Below are positions 1 to 5,277 of a stretch of 6,266 nt of DNA, in pieces. This stretch comes from an uncultured Collinsella sp. (GTDB lineage Bacteria > Actinomycetota > Coriobacteriia > Coriobacteriales > Coriobacteriaceae). Made by a program: the position numbers and the translations under genes. A model generated the notes under the pieces. That model made no database searches. It was not told the origin of the DNA and saw nothing but the letters and a program-made list of their open reading frames with translations. The stretch covers positions 1-6,266 of the forward strand of contig URYU01000103.1 of the NCBI GenBank assembly GCA_900552155.1. Direction: 5' to 3'. Position 1 is the stretch's first letter; each line of letters starts with the position of its first letter.

Positions 1-2
1 CC

Positions 3-545
3 GGTGCGCATGTGGGGCAGGGCTCCGCCGCCGGCATTCAGATGATCGTCGACACTCTGTGCCGGGTGATGTTTGAGGGCCAGCAGACGACGGTGCTGCT
101 CGAGACCATGGCCGGCAAGGGCACCGAGGTGGGCCGCAGCTTTGAGGAACTGGCGCGCATCATCGAGGGCGTTGCTGCTGAGCGCCCCGAGCTGTCGGCC
201 AAGCTGGGCGTTTGCCTAGACACCTGCCATGTGAATGACGCCGGCTATGACATCGTCCACGATCTGGACGGCGTACTCAACGAGTTCGATCGTGTGGTGG
301 GTATCGAGCGCTTGCGCGCCGTGCATATTAATGACTCCAAGAACCCTTGCGGCGCCCATAAGGACCGCCACGAATGCATCGGTAAGGGCTATCTGGGTAG
401 TGAAGAGTTTGGCGGTGGTATGCAGGTTATGCAGAATATTGTATCGAATGGTCGTTTGCGTGCATTGCCATTTATTTTGGAGACACCGAACGAACTTGCA
501 GGTTATGCGGCTGAAATCAAACTGTTAAGGTTGTTGCAGCAGTAA
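3..545 (+). CDS. nfo: Endonuclease IV (AP endonuclease), C-terminal part, cut by left window edge
   Basis: This is a metal-dependent AP endonuclease that cuts the DNA backbone 5' to abasic sites in cytoplasmic base-excision repair. The frame is open from the first codon at 3-5. It begins within the family's HPGAHVG region (GAHVGQGS is visible), so about the first third of a roughly 280-residue protein lies outside the window. Family metal ligands seen in order are the Glu in LLETMAGKG, Asp and His in LDTCH, His in VHINDSK, Asp and His in [11 protein letters not shown], and Glu in ILETPN. A GTG at 12-14 is internal, not the start. No intrinsic terminator follows the TAA at 543-545, so transcription may run toward the ABC operon. 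The family call is very secure; the symbol is by homology to E. coli Nfo. Confidence 0.95.
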   Translation, partial: GAHVGQGSAAGIQMIVDTLCRVMFEGQQTTVLLETMAGKGTEVGRSFEELARIIEGVAAERPELSAKLGVCLDTCHVNDAGYDIVHDLDGVLNEFDRVVGIERLRAVHINDSKNPCGAHKDRHECIGKGYLGSEEFGGGMQVMQNIVSNGRLRALPFILETPNELAGYAAEIKLLRLLQQ

Positions 546-559
546 TAACTGTCGTAAAG

Positions 560-571
560 TGGAGTGCTCCA
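560..571. repeat. Short near-palindrome between nfo and the ABC operon
   Basis: TGGAG (560-564), TG, CTCCA (567-571) is a 5-base inverted repeat. An A-T pair and a G-T wobble extend it slightly outward (558-573). The two-base centre is too tight for a good RNA hairpin, and no T-run follows, so it is a poor terminator. It lies about 35 bases ahead of the -35 box at 607 and could be a protein-binding site. That role is a guess from position only. Confidence 0.3.
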
Positions 572-606
572 TTCACGTTATGGGTTTGTTTCAATCAGTT
601 TTCTAA

Positions 607-635
607 TTGCAGATTCTCCCAAGCGGGTGCATAAT
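607..635 (+). promoter_or_regulatory. Sigma70-type promoter of the amino-acid ABC operon
   Basis: The -35 box TTGCAG (607-612) and -10 box CATAAT (630-635, five of six consensus bases) are separated by exactly 17 bases. The region is AT-rich against GC-rich coding DNA. Transcription would start near 642, leaving a leader of about 50 bases before the ATG at 693. That is too short for a T-box or typical riboswitch, so any control is more likely at the promoter. Confidence 0.65.
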
Positions 636-692
636 AACCCTCAGTTTTTGCAGGCCCCTGAATCATGTGGGGTCATTGGAAGGAGACTGATT

Positions 693-1553
693 ATGAAGCT
701 GAAGAAGCTTGGCGCATTTGCCACCACGGGTGCTATGGCGCTCGCCCTTGCTCTGACGGGCTGTGGCTCGTCCAACGCCACCTCCGGTTCTGATGCCGGT
801 TCCAGCAGCTCTGACGACGCTAAGGGCGAGAAGGTCGACGGCTCCAAGGAGTACGCGCTCGTCAAGGACGGTACGCTGACCGTCGGCACCTCTGCCGAGT
901 ACGCTCCGTTTGAGTACAAGGATGACAACGGCGATTATCAGGGCTTTGACCTTGAGCTTATCAAGGCTATCGGCGACAAGCTGGGCCTGGATGTCGAGTA
1001 CGTCAACAATGACTTTGACACGCTCGTCCCCGGCGTCGCTTCGGGCGCCAAGTACGACGTCGCCATCGCGGCTATCACTGACACGCCCGAGCGTGAGAAG
1101 GAAGTCACTTTCTCCGATTCCTACTACATGGACGATCAGGCTATCGTGACCAAGGTCGATAACACCGACATCACGGCCGACAACTACAGCGAGAAGCTCA
1201 ACAGCGCCGACGCTACCATCATCGTCCAGTCTGGCTCGACCGCCGAGGCCTTTGCCCAGGAGAACTTCCCCAAGGCCAAGATCGTCCCCTACAAGGACGC
1301 TACCGAGTGCTTCAGCGCCCTGCAGTCCGATAAGGGCGACGCCGTAGTCACCAACCGCTCCGTTGCCAGCCAGCTGACCGCTGAGCAGTTCAACACCTGC
1401 CAGACTATCAAGCAGATCAGCACCGGCGAGGAGTACGCCATCGCCATCAACCTGGGCATCACCATGCTCAAGGACGACATAAACCAGGCCATCAAGGACC
1501 TGACCGACGAAGGTACCGGTGACGCCCTCATGGCTAAGTACAACATCAAGTAA
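693..1553 (+). CDS. Polar amino-acid ABC transporter, substrate-binding lipoprotein (SBP family 3)
   Basis: This 286-residue lipoprotein captures an amino acid outside the membrane and delivers it to the permease encoded next. The ATG at 693 is chosen because GGAAGGAG (678-685) sits 7 bases upstream and a lipoprotein signal peptide starts there: KLKK, a hydrophobic stretch, then lipobox LTGC with Cys24 as the lipid anchor. A Ser/Gly/Asp-rich linker (25-50) precedes the SBP_bac_3 fold (about 54-284). Motifs seen are GTSAEYAPFEY (65-75), GFDLELIKAIGDKLG (84-98), DTPER with Arg134 as likely carboxylate ligand, FSDSYY (140-145), VQSGSTAEAF (178-187) and GDAVVTN (215-221, Asp216 a likely amino-group ligand). 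Length is normal. Cys206 and Cys236 could form a disulfide. The exact amino acid cannot be read from sequence. Confidence 0.95.
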   Translation: MKLKKLGAFATTGAMALALALTGCGSSNATSGSDAGSSSSDDAKGEKVDGSKEYALVKDGTLTVGTSAEYAPFEYKDDNGDYQGFDLELIKAIGDKLGLDVEYVNNDFDTLVPGVASGAKYDVAIAAITDTPEREKEVTFSDSYYMDDQAIVTKVDNTDITADNYSEKLNSADATIIVQSGSTAEAFAQENFPKAKIVPYKDATECFSALQSDKGDAVVTNRSVASQLTAEQFNTCQTIKQISTGEEYAIAINLGITMLKDDINQAIKDLTDEGTGDALMAKYNIK

Positions 1554-1573
1554 ATAGATGCTTGATTGCGCGT

Positions 1574-1602
1574 AGGCCCTTTCCGTTTTGCGGAGAGGGC
1601 CT
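1574..1602 (+). terminator. Hairpin after the binding-protein gene (leaky terminator or mRNA stabiliser)
   Basis: AGGCCCTTTCCG (1574-1585) pairs with CGGAGAGGGCCT (1591-1602) over 12 base pairs with one G-U wobble, around the loop TTTTG. Only a short T stretch (1602-1604) follows, then GCGCTT, so termination should be incomplete. It lies 20 bases past the lipoprotein stop codon and inside the operon. Such intra-operon hairpins commonly raise binding-protein levels above permease and ATPase, either by partial termination or by blocking 3' decay. Confidence 0.7.
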
Positions 1603-1615
1603 TTGCGCTTCTCTC

Positions 1616-1641
1616 GACGGAGAGTGTTTCCGTCTCGTTTT
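1616..1641 (+). terminator. Second hairpin before the permease gene, with a short T-tract
   Basis: GACGGA (1616-1621) pairs perfectly with TCCGTC (1629-1634) around a 7-base loop, and TCGTTTT follows to 1641. The stem is short, so this would be a weak terminator alone. It comes 14 bases after the first hairpin and points the same way, reinforcing the idea of partial termination between the first and second operon genes. Confidence 0.45.
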
Positions 1642-1659
1642 GCCGGCAACTTCTACGAT

Positions 1660-1664
1660 AGGAG
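1660..1664 (+). promoter_or_regulatory. Ribosome binding site that sets a TTG start for the permease
   Basis: AGGAG (1660-1664) lies 5 bases before TTG at 1670. The nearest in-frame ATG (1745) has no purine-rich site before it and would remove the signal-peptide n-region. The TTG at 1562 lies ahead of both hairpins and has no ribosome site. The TTG at 1670 is therefore the best start, and its weak initiation could further limit permease output. Confidence 0.75.
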
Positions 1665-1669
1665 CCACC

Positions 1670-3031
1670 TTGTCTCGACTGAACAAAGGGGCCGCGGAGC
1701 AGCGTTTTTCACTGCCCGCCTTGCTCCAAAAGCTAGCCTGCGTCATGGCCGTGGCGCTCGCGCTGGTGTGCGCGGGGGCATATGCGCCCACGACCGCCCA
1801 GGCGCTTGAGACCGCAAAGATTACTGCCCGACCCAACACCGGTTCGGGCAGCGCTGTGGTCGGCGGCACCGAGACGCGCATTACCTGGGAAGATCAGGCC
1901 GATGCCGACGAGGAGCTGAGCGGTCTTTCGCTGACGTTTGTCGACGGCACGACGTTTGGTACCGATGACACGCGATTGACGATGCTCTCGGGCGAGGACC
2001 TCATGGATCGTACGCCCATGAAGCCCAAGTGCAAGGCTGACGGCCAGACGCTCAAGATCGACTTTGGCGAGACGGCGCCTGCCGGCGGCTTTTTCCGTGT
2101 CGAGGTTTACGGCGTGACGTTTCCCGTCGAGGGCGGCGATGAGGTCTTCAGCGGCACCTATACGCTCGCCGACGGTTCGACCAAGAAGATTTCCAAGATT
2201 CCTTCCGTCGAGATCAAGGGCGTGACGGCATTCGATAACTTCCTGGCCGACCTTAAGGAGCAGCCGTGGGTCGAGGCCTGGAACTCCAATATGTTCCTGC
2301 GCCTGTTCTTAAACCCGGTCATTTTGGTCCAAAGCCTGCCGATCGTCTTTAAGGGCTTCCTTATGTCGCTCTCGATCGTGCTCGTGGCATTTCCGTTGGC
2401 CATTCCCTTTGGCTTTGCGCTTTCGCTCATGCGCATTTCCAAGTCGCGTATCCTTCGTTGTCTTGCCGGCATCTATGTGAATATCATCCGCGGTACGCCG
2501 GCGTTCCTGCAGATCTATATTGCATTTTTTGGCCTGCCGCTTGCCGGCGTCAAGGTGGACGACTACGTCTTGGGCGTTATCGTCATGGCCATGAACTCGT
2601 CCGCCTACCTGTGCGAGATCTTCCGTGCCGGTATTCAGTCGATCCCCAAGGGCCAGAACGAGGCTGCTCGCTCGCTGGGCATGAATGCCTTCCAGACACT
2701 GCTCTACGTTATGATTCCGCAGACGTTCCGCAATGTCCTGCCTACGCTGACCAGTGAGTTCATCCTGCTTTACAAGGATACGTCGCTGCTCGCGGCCGTG
2801 GGCGTGGTCGAGATCGTCATGAACGCCCGTACCATCGTGGCCACGACGGGCTCCATCACGCCGTATGTGGTTGCCGCCCTGTTCTACCTGGTCATCACCC
2901 TGCCGCTTGCGCGCTTGGTGAGCGGTCTTGAGGCGAGGCTGCTGGGTACGGCCGAAACCAAAAAGAAGCGTCCCACCAAGAGCGCCGGACAGGTTGTCGC
3001 GACGCCCGCCGATCACATCGCCGGTCTGTAA
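1670..3031 (+). CDS. Amino-acid ABC transporter permease with a signal peptide and fused N-terminal extracytoplasmic domain
   Basis: This 453-residue protein is about twice the length of a plain HisM/GlnP-type permease (about 215-230). From the TTG at 1670 it has a signal peptide with hydrophobic core about 22-38 and a likely cut at TAQA|LE after residue 45. Residues about 46-185 form a hydrophilic, apparently beta-rich extracytoplasmic domain (FVDGTTFG, GFFRVEVYGVTFPV, SGTYTLADGSTKK) that I do not recognise and that lacks family-3 binding-protein motifs. The permease domain (about 220-425) has roughly five membrane segments (226-253, 262-290, 298-317, 362-384, 398-417). The ATPase-coupling EAA loop is clear: EIFRAGIQSIPKGQNEAARSLG. 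A basic tail has KKKR (431-434). An N-out start suits a five-segment permease, placing the extra domain on the substrate side. With no second permease gene, it probably works as a homodimer. The permease call is secure; the extra domain's role is unknown. Confidence 0.93.
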   Translation: MSRLNKGAAEQRFSLPALLQKLACVMAVALALVCAGAYAPTTAQALETAKITARPNTGSGSAVVGGTETRITWEDQADADEELSGLSLTFVDGTTFGTDDTRLTMLSGEDLMDRTPMKPKCKADGQTLKIDFGETAPAGGFFRVEVYGVTFPVEGGDEVFSGTYTLADGSTKKISKIPSVEIKGVTAFDNFLADLKEQPWVEAWNSNMFLRLFLNPVILVQSLPIVFKGFLMSLSIVLVAFPLAIPFGFALSLMRISKSRILRCLAGIYVNIIRGTPAFLQIYIAFFGLPLAGVKVDDYVLGVIVMAMNSSAYLCEIFRAGIQSIPKGQNEAARSLGMNAFQTLLYVMIPQTFRNVLPTLTSEFILLYKDTSLLAAVGVVEIVMNARTIVATTGSITPYVVAALFYLVITLPLARLVSGLEARLLGTAETKKKRPTKSAGQVVATPADHIAGL

Positions 3032-3043
3032 GGAGGTCCTATC

Positions 3044-3796
3044 ATGAGCGAAACCAATAACTCGAACGAGGTCGTCGTCAGCATCAAGAATCTCCAGAAG
3101 GCCTTTGGCGATAACGTGGTCCTGCGCGATATCGATCTGGACGTGCACAAGGGCGAGGTCGTCGTAGTCCTGGGTCCTTCGGGCTCGGGCAAGTCGACGA
3201 TGCTTCGTTGCATCAATCGCCTGGAGCATCCCACGAGCGGCTCGATTGTCGTTGAGGGCGTGGACGTGTGCGCCAAGGGCGTCGACCTTAACAAGGTACG
3301 TACGCATCTGGGTATGGTGTTCCAGCAGTTCAATTTGTTCCCGCACCTGTCAGTCAAAAAGAACGTCATGCTCGCGCAACAAAAGGTGCTCAAGCGCAGC
3401 AAGGAAGAGGCCGAGAGGATTGCCGTCGAGGAGCTGACCAAGGTCGGCCTTGCCGAGCGAATTGACTTTATGCCGAGCCAGCTCTCGGGCGGCCAGCAGC
3501 AGCGCGTTGCCATCGCCCGCGCCCTGTCGATGAACCCGCACGTCATGCTCTTTGACGAGGCCACATCGGCGCTCGACCCCGAGCTGGTTCGCGACGTTCT
3601 GGGTGTCATGCGCGACCTGGCACGCGACGGCATGACCATGATCGTGGTGACGCACGAGATGGGCTTCGCTCGCGACGTCGCCGACCGCGTCGTCTTTATG
3701 GACGGTGGCGTCATTGTGGAAGAGGGTACGCCGAGCGAGGTCTTCGACCGCCCCAAGAGCGAGCGCACCAAGGCGTTCTTGGGCAATATCTCATAG
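3044..3796 (+). CDS. Amino-acid ABC transporter ATP-binding protein
   Basis: This 250-residue cytoplasmic ATPase powers the importer. All nucleotide-binding motifs are intact: A-loop Phe21, Walker [10 protein letters not shown] (44-52), Q-loop in [10 protein letters not shown] (92-101), signature LSGGQQQR (147-154), Walker B VMLFDE (167-172) with catalytic Glu172, D-loop SALD (175-178) and switch His204. Length and motif wording match the GlnQ/HisP group, and there is no C-terminal regulatory extension of the MetN type. AGGAGG (3031-3036) overlaps the last base of the permease stop codon and sits 7 bases before the ATG, so the two genes are tightly linked in translation. It is the last gene of the operon, directly before a strong terminator. 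I give no symbol because the substrate is unknown. Confidence 0.97.
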   Translation: MSETNNSNEVVVSIKNLQKAFGDNVVLRDIDLDVHKGEVVVVLGPSGSGKSTMLRCINRLEHPTSGSIVVEGVDVCAKGVDLNKVRTHLGMVFQQFNLFPHLSVKKNVMLAQQKVLKRSKEEAERIAVEELTKVGLAERIDFMPSQLSGGQQQRVAIARALSMNPHVMLFDEATSALDPELVRDVLGVMRDLARDGMTMIVVTHEMGFARDVADRVVFMDGGVIVEEGTPSEVFDRPKSERTKAFLGNIS

Positions 3797-3822
3797 CGGC
3801 GCGTCGAGGTTATCGATATAAC

Positions 3823-3860
3823 AAACGGGGACCGGATGTGAATATCCGGTCCCCGTTTTT
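3823..3860 (+). terminator. Strong intrinsic terminator of the ABC operon, possibly bidirectional
   Basis: A perfect 15-base-pair stem, 3823-3837 with 3844-3858, closes on the loop GTGAAT and runs straight into five T's (3856-3860). It begins 26 bases after the ATPase stop codon. Read from the other strand, TTTGTTATAT follows the same stem, so it may also end the opposing flavodoxin transcript, whose stop codon is about 70 bases away and has no better terminator. Bidirectional use is an inference. Confidence 0.92.
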
Positions 3861-3896
3861 GTTTGGGCATGAGCGACTGTTGTTGTACGGTACTCG

Positions 3897-3927
3897 GCTG
3901 TCAGTTGCCTTGCGACTTTCTGACGGC
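3897..3927. repeat. Imperfect inverted repeat between the converging transcription units
   Basis: GCTGTCAG (3897-3904) and CTGACGGC (3920-3927) pair at seven or eight of eight positions, depending on the strand, around a 15-base loop. It lies just past the flavodoxin stop codon. No T-run follows on either strand, so it is not a standard terminator. It could protect the 3' end of the flavodoxin mRNA. Confidence 0.35.
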
Positions 3928-3931
3928 TTCG

Positions 3932-4351
3932 TTAGGCCAGCTCCGCTCCCAGGGCCTTGCAGGCCGCTTCGCCCTCGTCGTCGGGTGCGTCGTAGCAGAT
4001 GACGGAATCTACGACGTTGACGCCGGCCTCGTCGGCGTCGGCCTTCCAGTTGTCCATCCACTCGCCCTCGGCCCACGAGTAGGAGCCAAAAAGGACGACC
4101 TTCTTATCGCCGAGGGTCTCCTTGACCTCGTCCCACATAGGCTGGAACTCGTCATACTCAAGCTCCTCGGAACCCATGGCGGGGCAGCCGAAGGCAATGG
4201 CGGCATAGCTGGCGGCCTTGTCTGCGGAGAAGTCGGCGCAGGAGATGACCTCTGCCTCGGCGCCGGCACCGGTTGCGCCCTCGGCAACGAAGTTTGCCAT
4301 GGCCTCGGTGTTGCCTGTACCGCTCCAGTAGACGACTGCGATCTTGCTCAT
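3932..4351 (-). CDS. Short-chain flavodoxin
   Basis: This 139-residue cytoplasmic FMN protein carries one electron at low potential, often in place of ferredoxin when iron is short. The start ATG (4349-4351) has AAAGGA (4358-4363) 6 bases upstream, and the sequence opens MSKIAVVYWSGTGNTEAMA as in clostridial flavodoxins. The FMN phosphate loop is SGTGNT (10-15). The first flavin-side loop is near CPAMGSEELE (56-65). The second is GSYSWAEGEWMDNW (89-102), with Trp93 likely stacking on the flavin ring. Length matches the short-chain group (about 137-140 residues) with no long-chain insertion. It lies 46 bases after the DUF3793 gene on the same strand and is probably co-transcribed. All key features are intact. 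I give no symbol because several flavodoxin genes can coexist. Confidence 0.96.
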   Translation of the reverse strand: MSKIAVVYWSGTGNTEAMANFVAEGATGAGAEAEVISCADFSADKAASYAAIAFGCPAMGSEELEYDEFQPMWDEVKETLGDKKVVLFGSYSWAEGEWMDNWKADADEAGVNVVDSVICYDAPDDEGEAACKALGAELA

Positions 4352-4370
4352 ATGTTTTCCTTTCGGCTGT

Positions 4371-4385
4371 GCGGCGTGCGGCCGC
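4371..4385 (-). repeat. GC-rich hairpin in the DUF3793-flavodoxin gap
   Basis: GCGGC (4371-4375) and GCCGC (4381-4385) pair perfectly around a 5-base loop, between the DUF3793 stop codon and the flavodoxin ribosome site. On the transcribed minus strand no T-run follows, so it should not stop transcription. It might mark a processing or stability point that lets the flavodoxin message outlast the upstream gene. Confidence 0.35.
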
Positions 4386-4397
4386 GTTTTGTATGCT

Positions 4398-5102
4398 CTA
4401 TCGGGTTGCCTGGACAAGTTTTCCCAGGGTGCAGCCCTGTTGATAGATGTAGGTAAGGTATTGCGTGCATGCGCGATAGGAATCGAAGGTCGTGAGCGCC
4501 TGCTCAACGTTTGTGTATACCTTCCATGCGCCAAAGACCTTATAGTTTTCGCCGTGCTGGACGATAAACTGACGGACATCTTCGTAGGGATAGCCCAAAA
4601 AATAGCCAATTTCGTGGGGGAACTCGCACGTGCACCCCGTATCGCAGTGCCTATTCCGTGCGAGTGCGCAGACGCTGCCGTCATAGGCGCTTTCTGCGGC
4701 ATTGCTGCTTGCCAGCGTGATGCGCGCGGCGAGATGCACCAGGGATGCGGGCAGGTTGTGGACATCGTAACCTTCGGCGGCAAGCGCCGTCGTGGCGCGG
4801 GGGTCGGAGAGGTATCGCATGAGGTCCGCAGGGCGGTACACATAGATGAGCGCCCCGCAGGGGCGCCAGACCAAAACGCTCATATGGATCCCGAGTGGCT
4901 GGAGCTCGCGGTTGCATTGGGCTATGACGGCGAGCAGGCGAGAGCGTCGCTCTTCGATATGGGCGGCGCCGGGTTTTCCGTTTTGGTTGGCGTAAACGCC
5001 GGGATAGGTAAAGAGCGAAGCCGGCTTGATACCTGCGAGCGTAGGGGAGCAGTTGCGCACGACAGCCGTTTGGTATGTCGGGATGTCAATGGTTCGAGTC
5101 AC
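4398..5102 (-). CDS. DUF3793 family protein
   Basis: This 234-residue protein of unknown biochemical role has no signal peptide or membrane segment, so it is probably cytoplasmic. It resembles the DUF3793 family, recognised from memory: NCSPTLAGIKPASLF near the N-terminus (17-31), the middle strand ALIYVYRPADL (84-94), and EFPHEIGYFLGYPYEDV followed by WKVY (160-176, 193-196). Members in clostridia often sit beside flavodoxin or iron-uptake genes, and here the flavodoxin gene follows directly. The start is GTG (5102-5100) with AAAGGAG (5107-5113) just 4 bases upstream, a slightly short spacing. Odd point: nine cysteines, four of them in one short stretch (145, 153, 157, 159) before the conserved FPHEIG motif, which might bind metal. 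The family call is fairly secure; the function is not known. Confidence 0.85.
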   Translation of the reverse strand: MTRTIDIPTYQTAVVRNCSPTLAGIKPASLFTYPGVYANQNGKPGAAHIEERRSRLLAVIAQCNRELQPLGIHMSVLVWRPCGALIYVYRPADLMRYLSDPRATTALAAEGYDVHNLPASLVHLAARITLASSNAAESAYDGSVCALARNRHCDTGCTCEFPHEIGYFLGYPYEDVRQFIVQHGENYKVFGAWKVYTNVEQALTTFDSYRACTQYLTYIYQQGCTLGKLVQATR

Positions 5103-5126
5103 GATGCTCCTTTCGGGTCCTCAGTT

Positions 5127-5137
5127 GTTAGCCTAGG
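5127..5137. promoter_or_regulatory. Possible metal-regulator half-site at the DUF3793 transcription start
   Basis: GTTAGCCTA (5127-5135) equals the central nine bases of the DtxR/IdeR iron box, and CCTAGG (5132-5137) is itself palindromic. The flanks do not match: about 11 of 19 positions agree overall. It lies over the expected start point of the DUF3793-flavodoxin transcript, where a repressor could act. Iron control would suit a flavodoxin gene, but the evidence is weak. Confidence 0.25.
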
Positions 5138-5141
5138 AAAA

Positions 5142-5169
5142 CTTATACACGAAAGTAAGCCTTGGTCAA
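5142..5169 (-). promoter_or_regulatory. Promoter of the DUF3793-flavodoxin unit
   Basis: On the minus strand, TTGACC (5169-5164) and TATAAG (5147-5142, five of six consensus bases) are 16 bases apart. Transcription would start near 5135, giving a leader of about 30 bases before the GTG. No other promoter of similar quality lies ahead of either gene, which supports co-transcription. Confidence 0.65.
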
Positions 5170-5195
5170 CTAAAAAGTTTGAACAGGGAAACTAA

Positions 5196-5227
5196 TTGAC
5201 CGAACGGACATGATTTTGGGTTAAGAT
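5196..5227 (+). promoter_or_regulatory. Candidate promoter of the HMA protein gene, with a long spacer
   Basis: TTGACC (5196-5201) is a good -35 box and TAAGAT (5222-5227) a fair -10 box, but they are 20 bases apart, longer than the usual 16-18. No better pair is visible. Overlong spacers are typical of MerR-type activators, yet no clear dyad lies between the boxes. The CsoR-like site begins 4 bases past the -10 box, where a repressor would block the start point. Confidence 0.4.
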
Positions 5228-5230
5228 GGG

Positions 5231-5249
5231 GACGCCCCATGGGGGTATC
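5231..5249 (+). promoter_or_regulatory. CsoR-like copper operator ahead of the HMA gene
   Basis: CCCCATGGGGGTAT (5235-5248) matches the right half and core of CsoR operators such as that of B. subtilis copZ (ATACCCTACGGGGGTAT, recalled from memory). By eye about 13 of 17 positions agree; the left arm is less perfect. CsoR is a copper-sensing repressor that lets go when it binds Cu(I). Position next to the -10 box and ahead of an HMA metal-binding protein fits copper induction. No csoR gene lies in the window. Confidence 0.55.
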
Positions 5250-5277
5250 TAGATAGGGCTACTTGAAAGGGGAACGC

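Noticed and set aside
556..565. Shared 10-mer AAAGTGGAGT at 556-565 and 5753-5762
   Set aside because: Several matching 10-mers are expected by chance in a 6 kb window, and the flanks differ.
564..692. In-frame upstream extension of the binding lipoprotein by 43 residues
   Set aside because: It has no ribosome site, would cover the promoter at 607-635, and would bury the lipoprotein signal peptide inside the protein.
642..692. Riboswitch or T-box in the leader of the ABC operon
   Set aside because: The leader is only about 50 bases, and its CCCC/GGGG pairing (656-672 area) is too weak for a known riboswitch class.
663..1649. Long minus-strand open frame opposite the binding-protein gene
   Set aside because: It is a shadow of the GC-rich coding frame: Val/Leu/Gly/Asp-rich with no family motif, and it runs through the hairpin region.
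1562..1669. In-frame TTG start for the permease at 1562
   Set aside because: It lies ahead of both hairpins with no ribosome site; the TTG at 1670 has AGGAG 5 bases upstream and gives a proper signal peptide.
2309..3870. Long minus-strand open frames opposite permease and ATPase (2309-3346 and 3013-3870)
   Set aside because: They overlap clear permease and ATPase genes, have odd His/Arg- or Ser/Thr-rich composition, and match no family.
4352..4843. N-terminal extension of flavodoxin upstream to about 4843 on the minus strand
   Set aside because: Flavodoxin starts cleanly at MSKIAVVYWSGTGNT with its own ribosome site; the extension overlaps DUF3793 and is low-complexity.
3863..5195. Plus-strand open frames 3863-4456 and 4344-5195
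   Set aside because: They are antisense to the well-supported flavodoxin and DUF3793 genes, with no ribosome sites or motifs of their own.
5202..5221. CueR/MerR-type operator in the long spacer of the HMA promoter
   Set aside because: The 20-base spacer invites this idea, but no inverted repeat of the MerR form is visible; the CsoR-like site fits better.
5263..5277. TTG start for the HMA protein at 5263
   Set aside because: It would add only five residues encoded by the ribosome binding site of the ATG at 5278.
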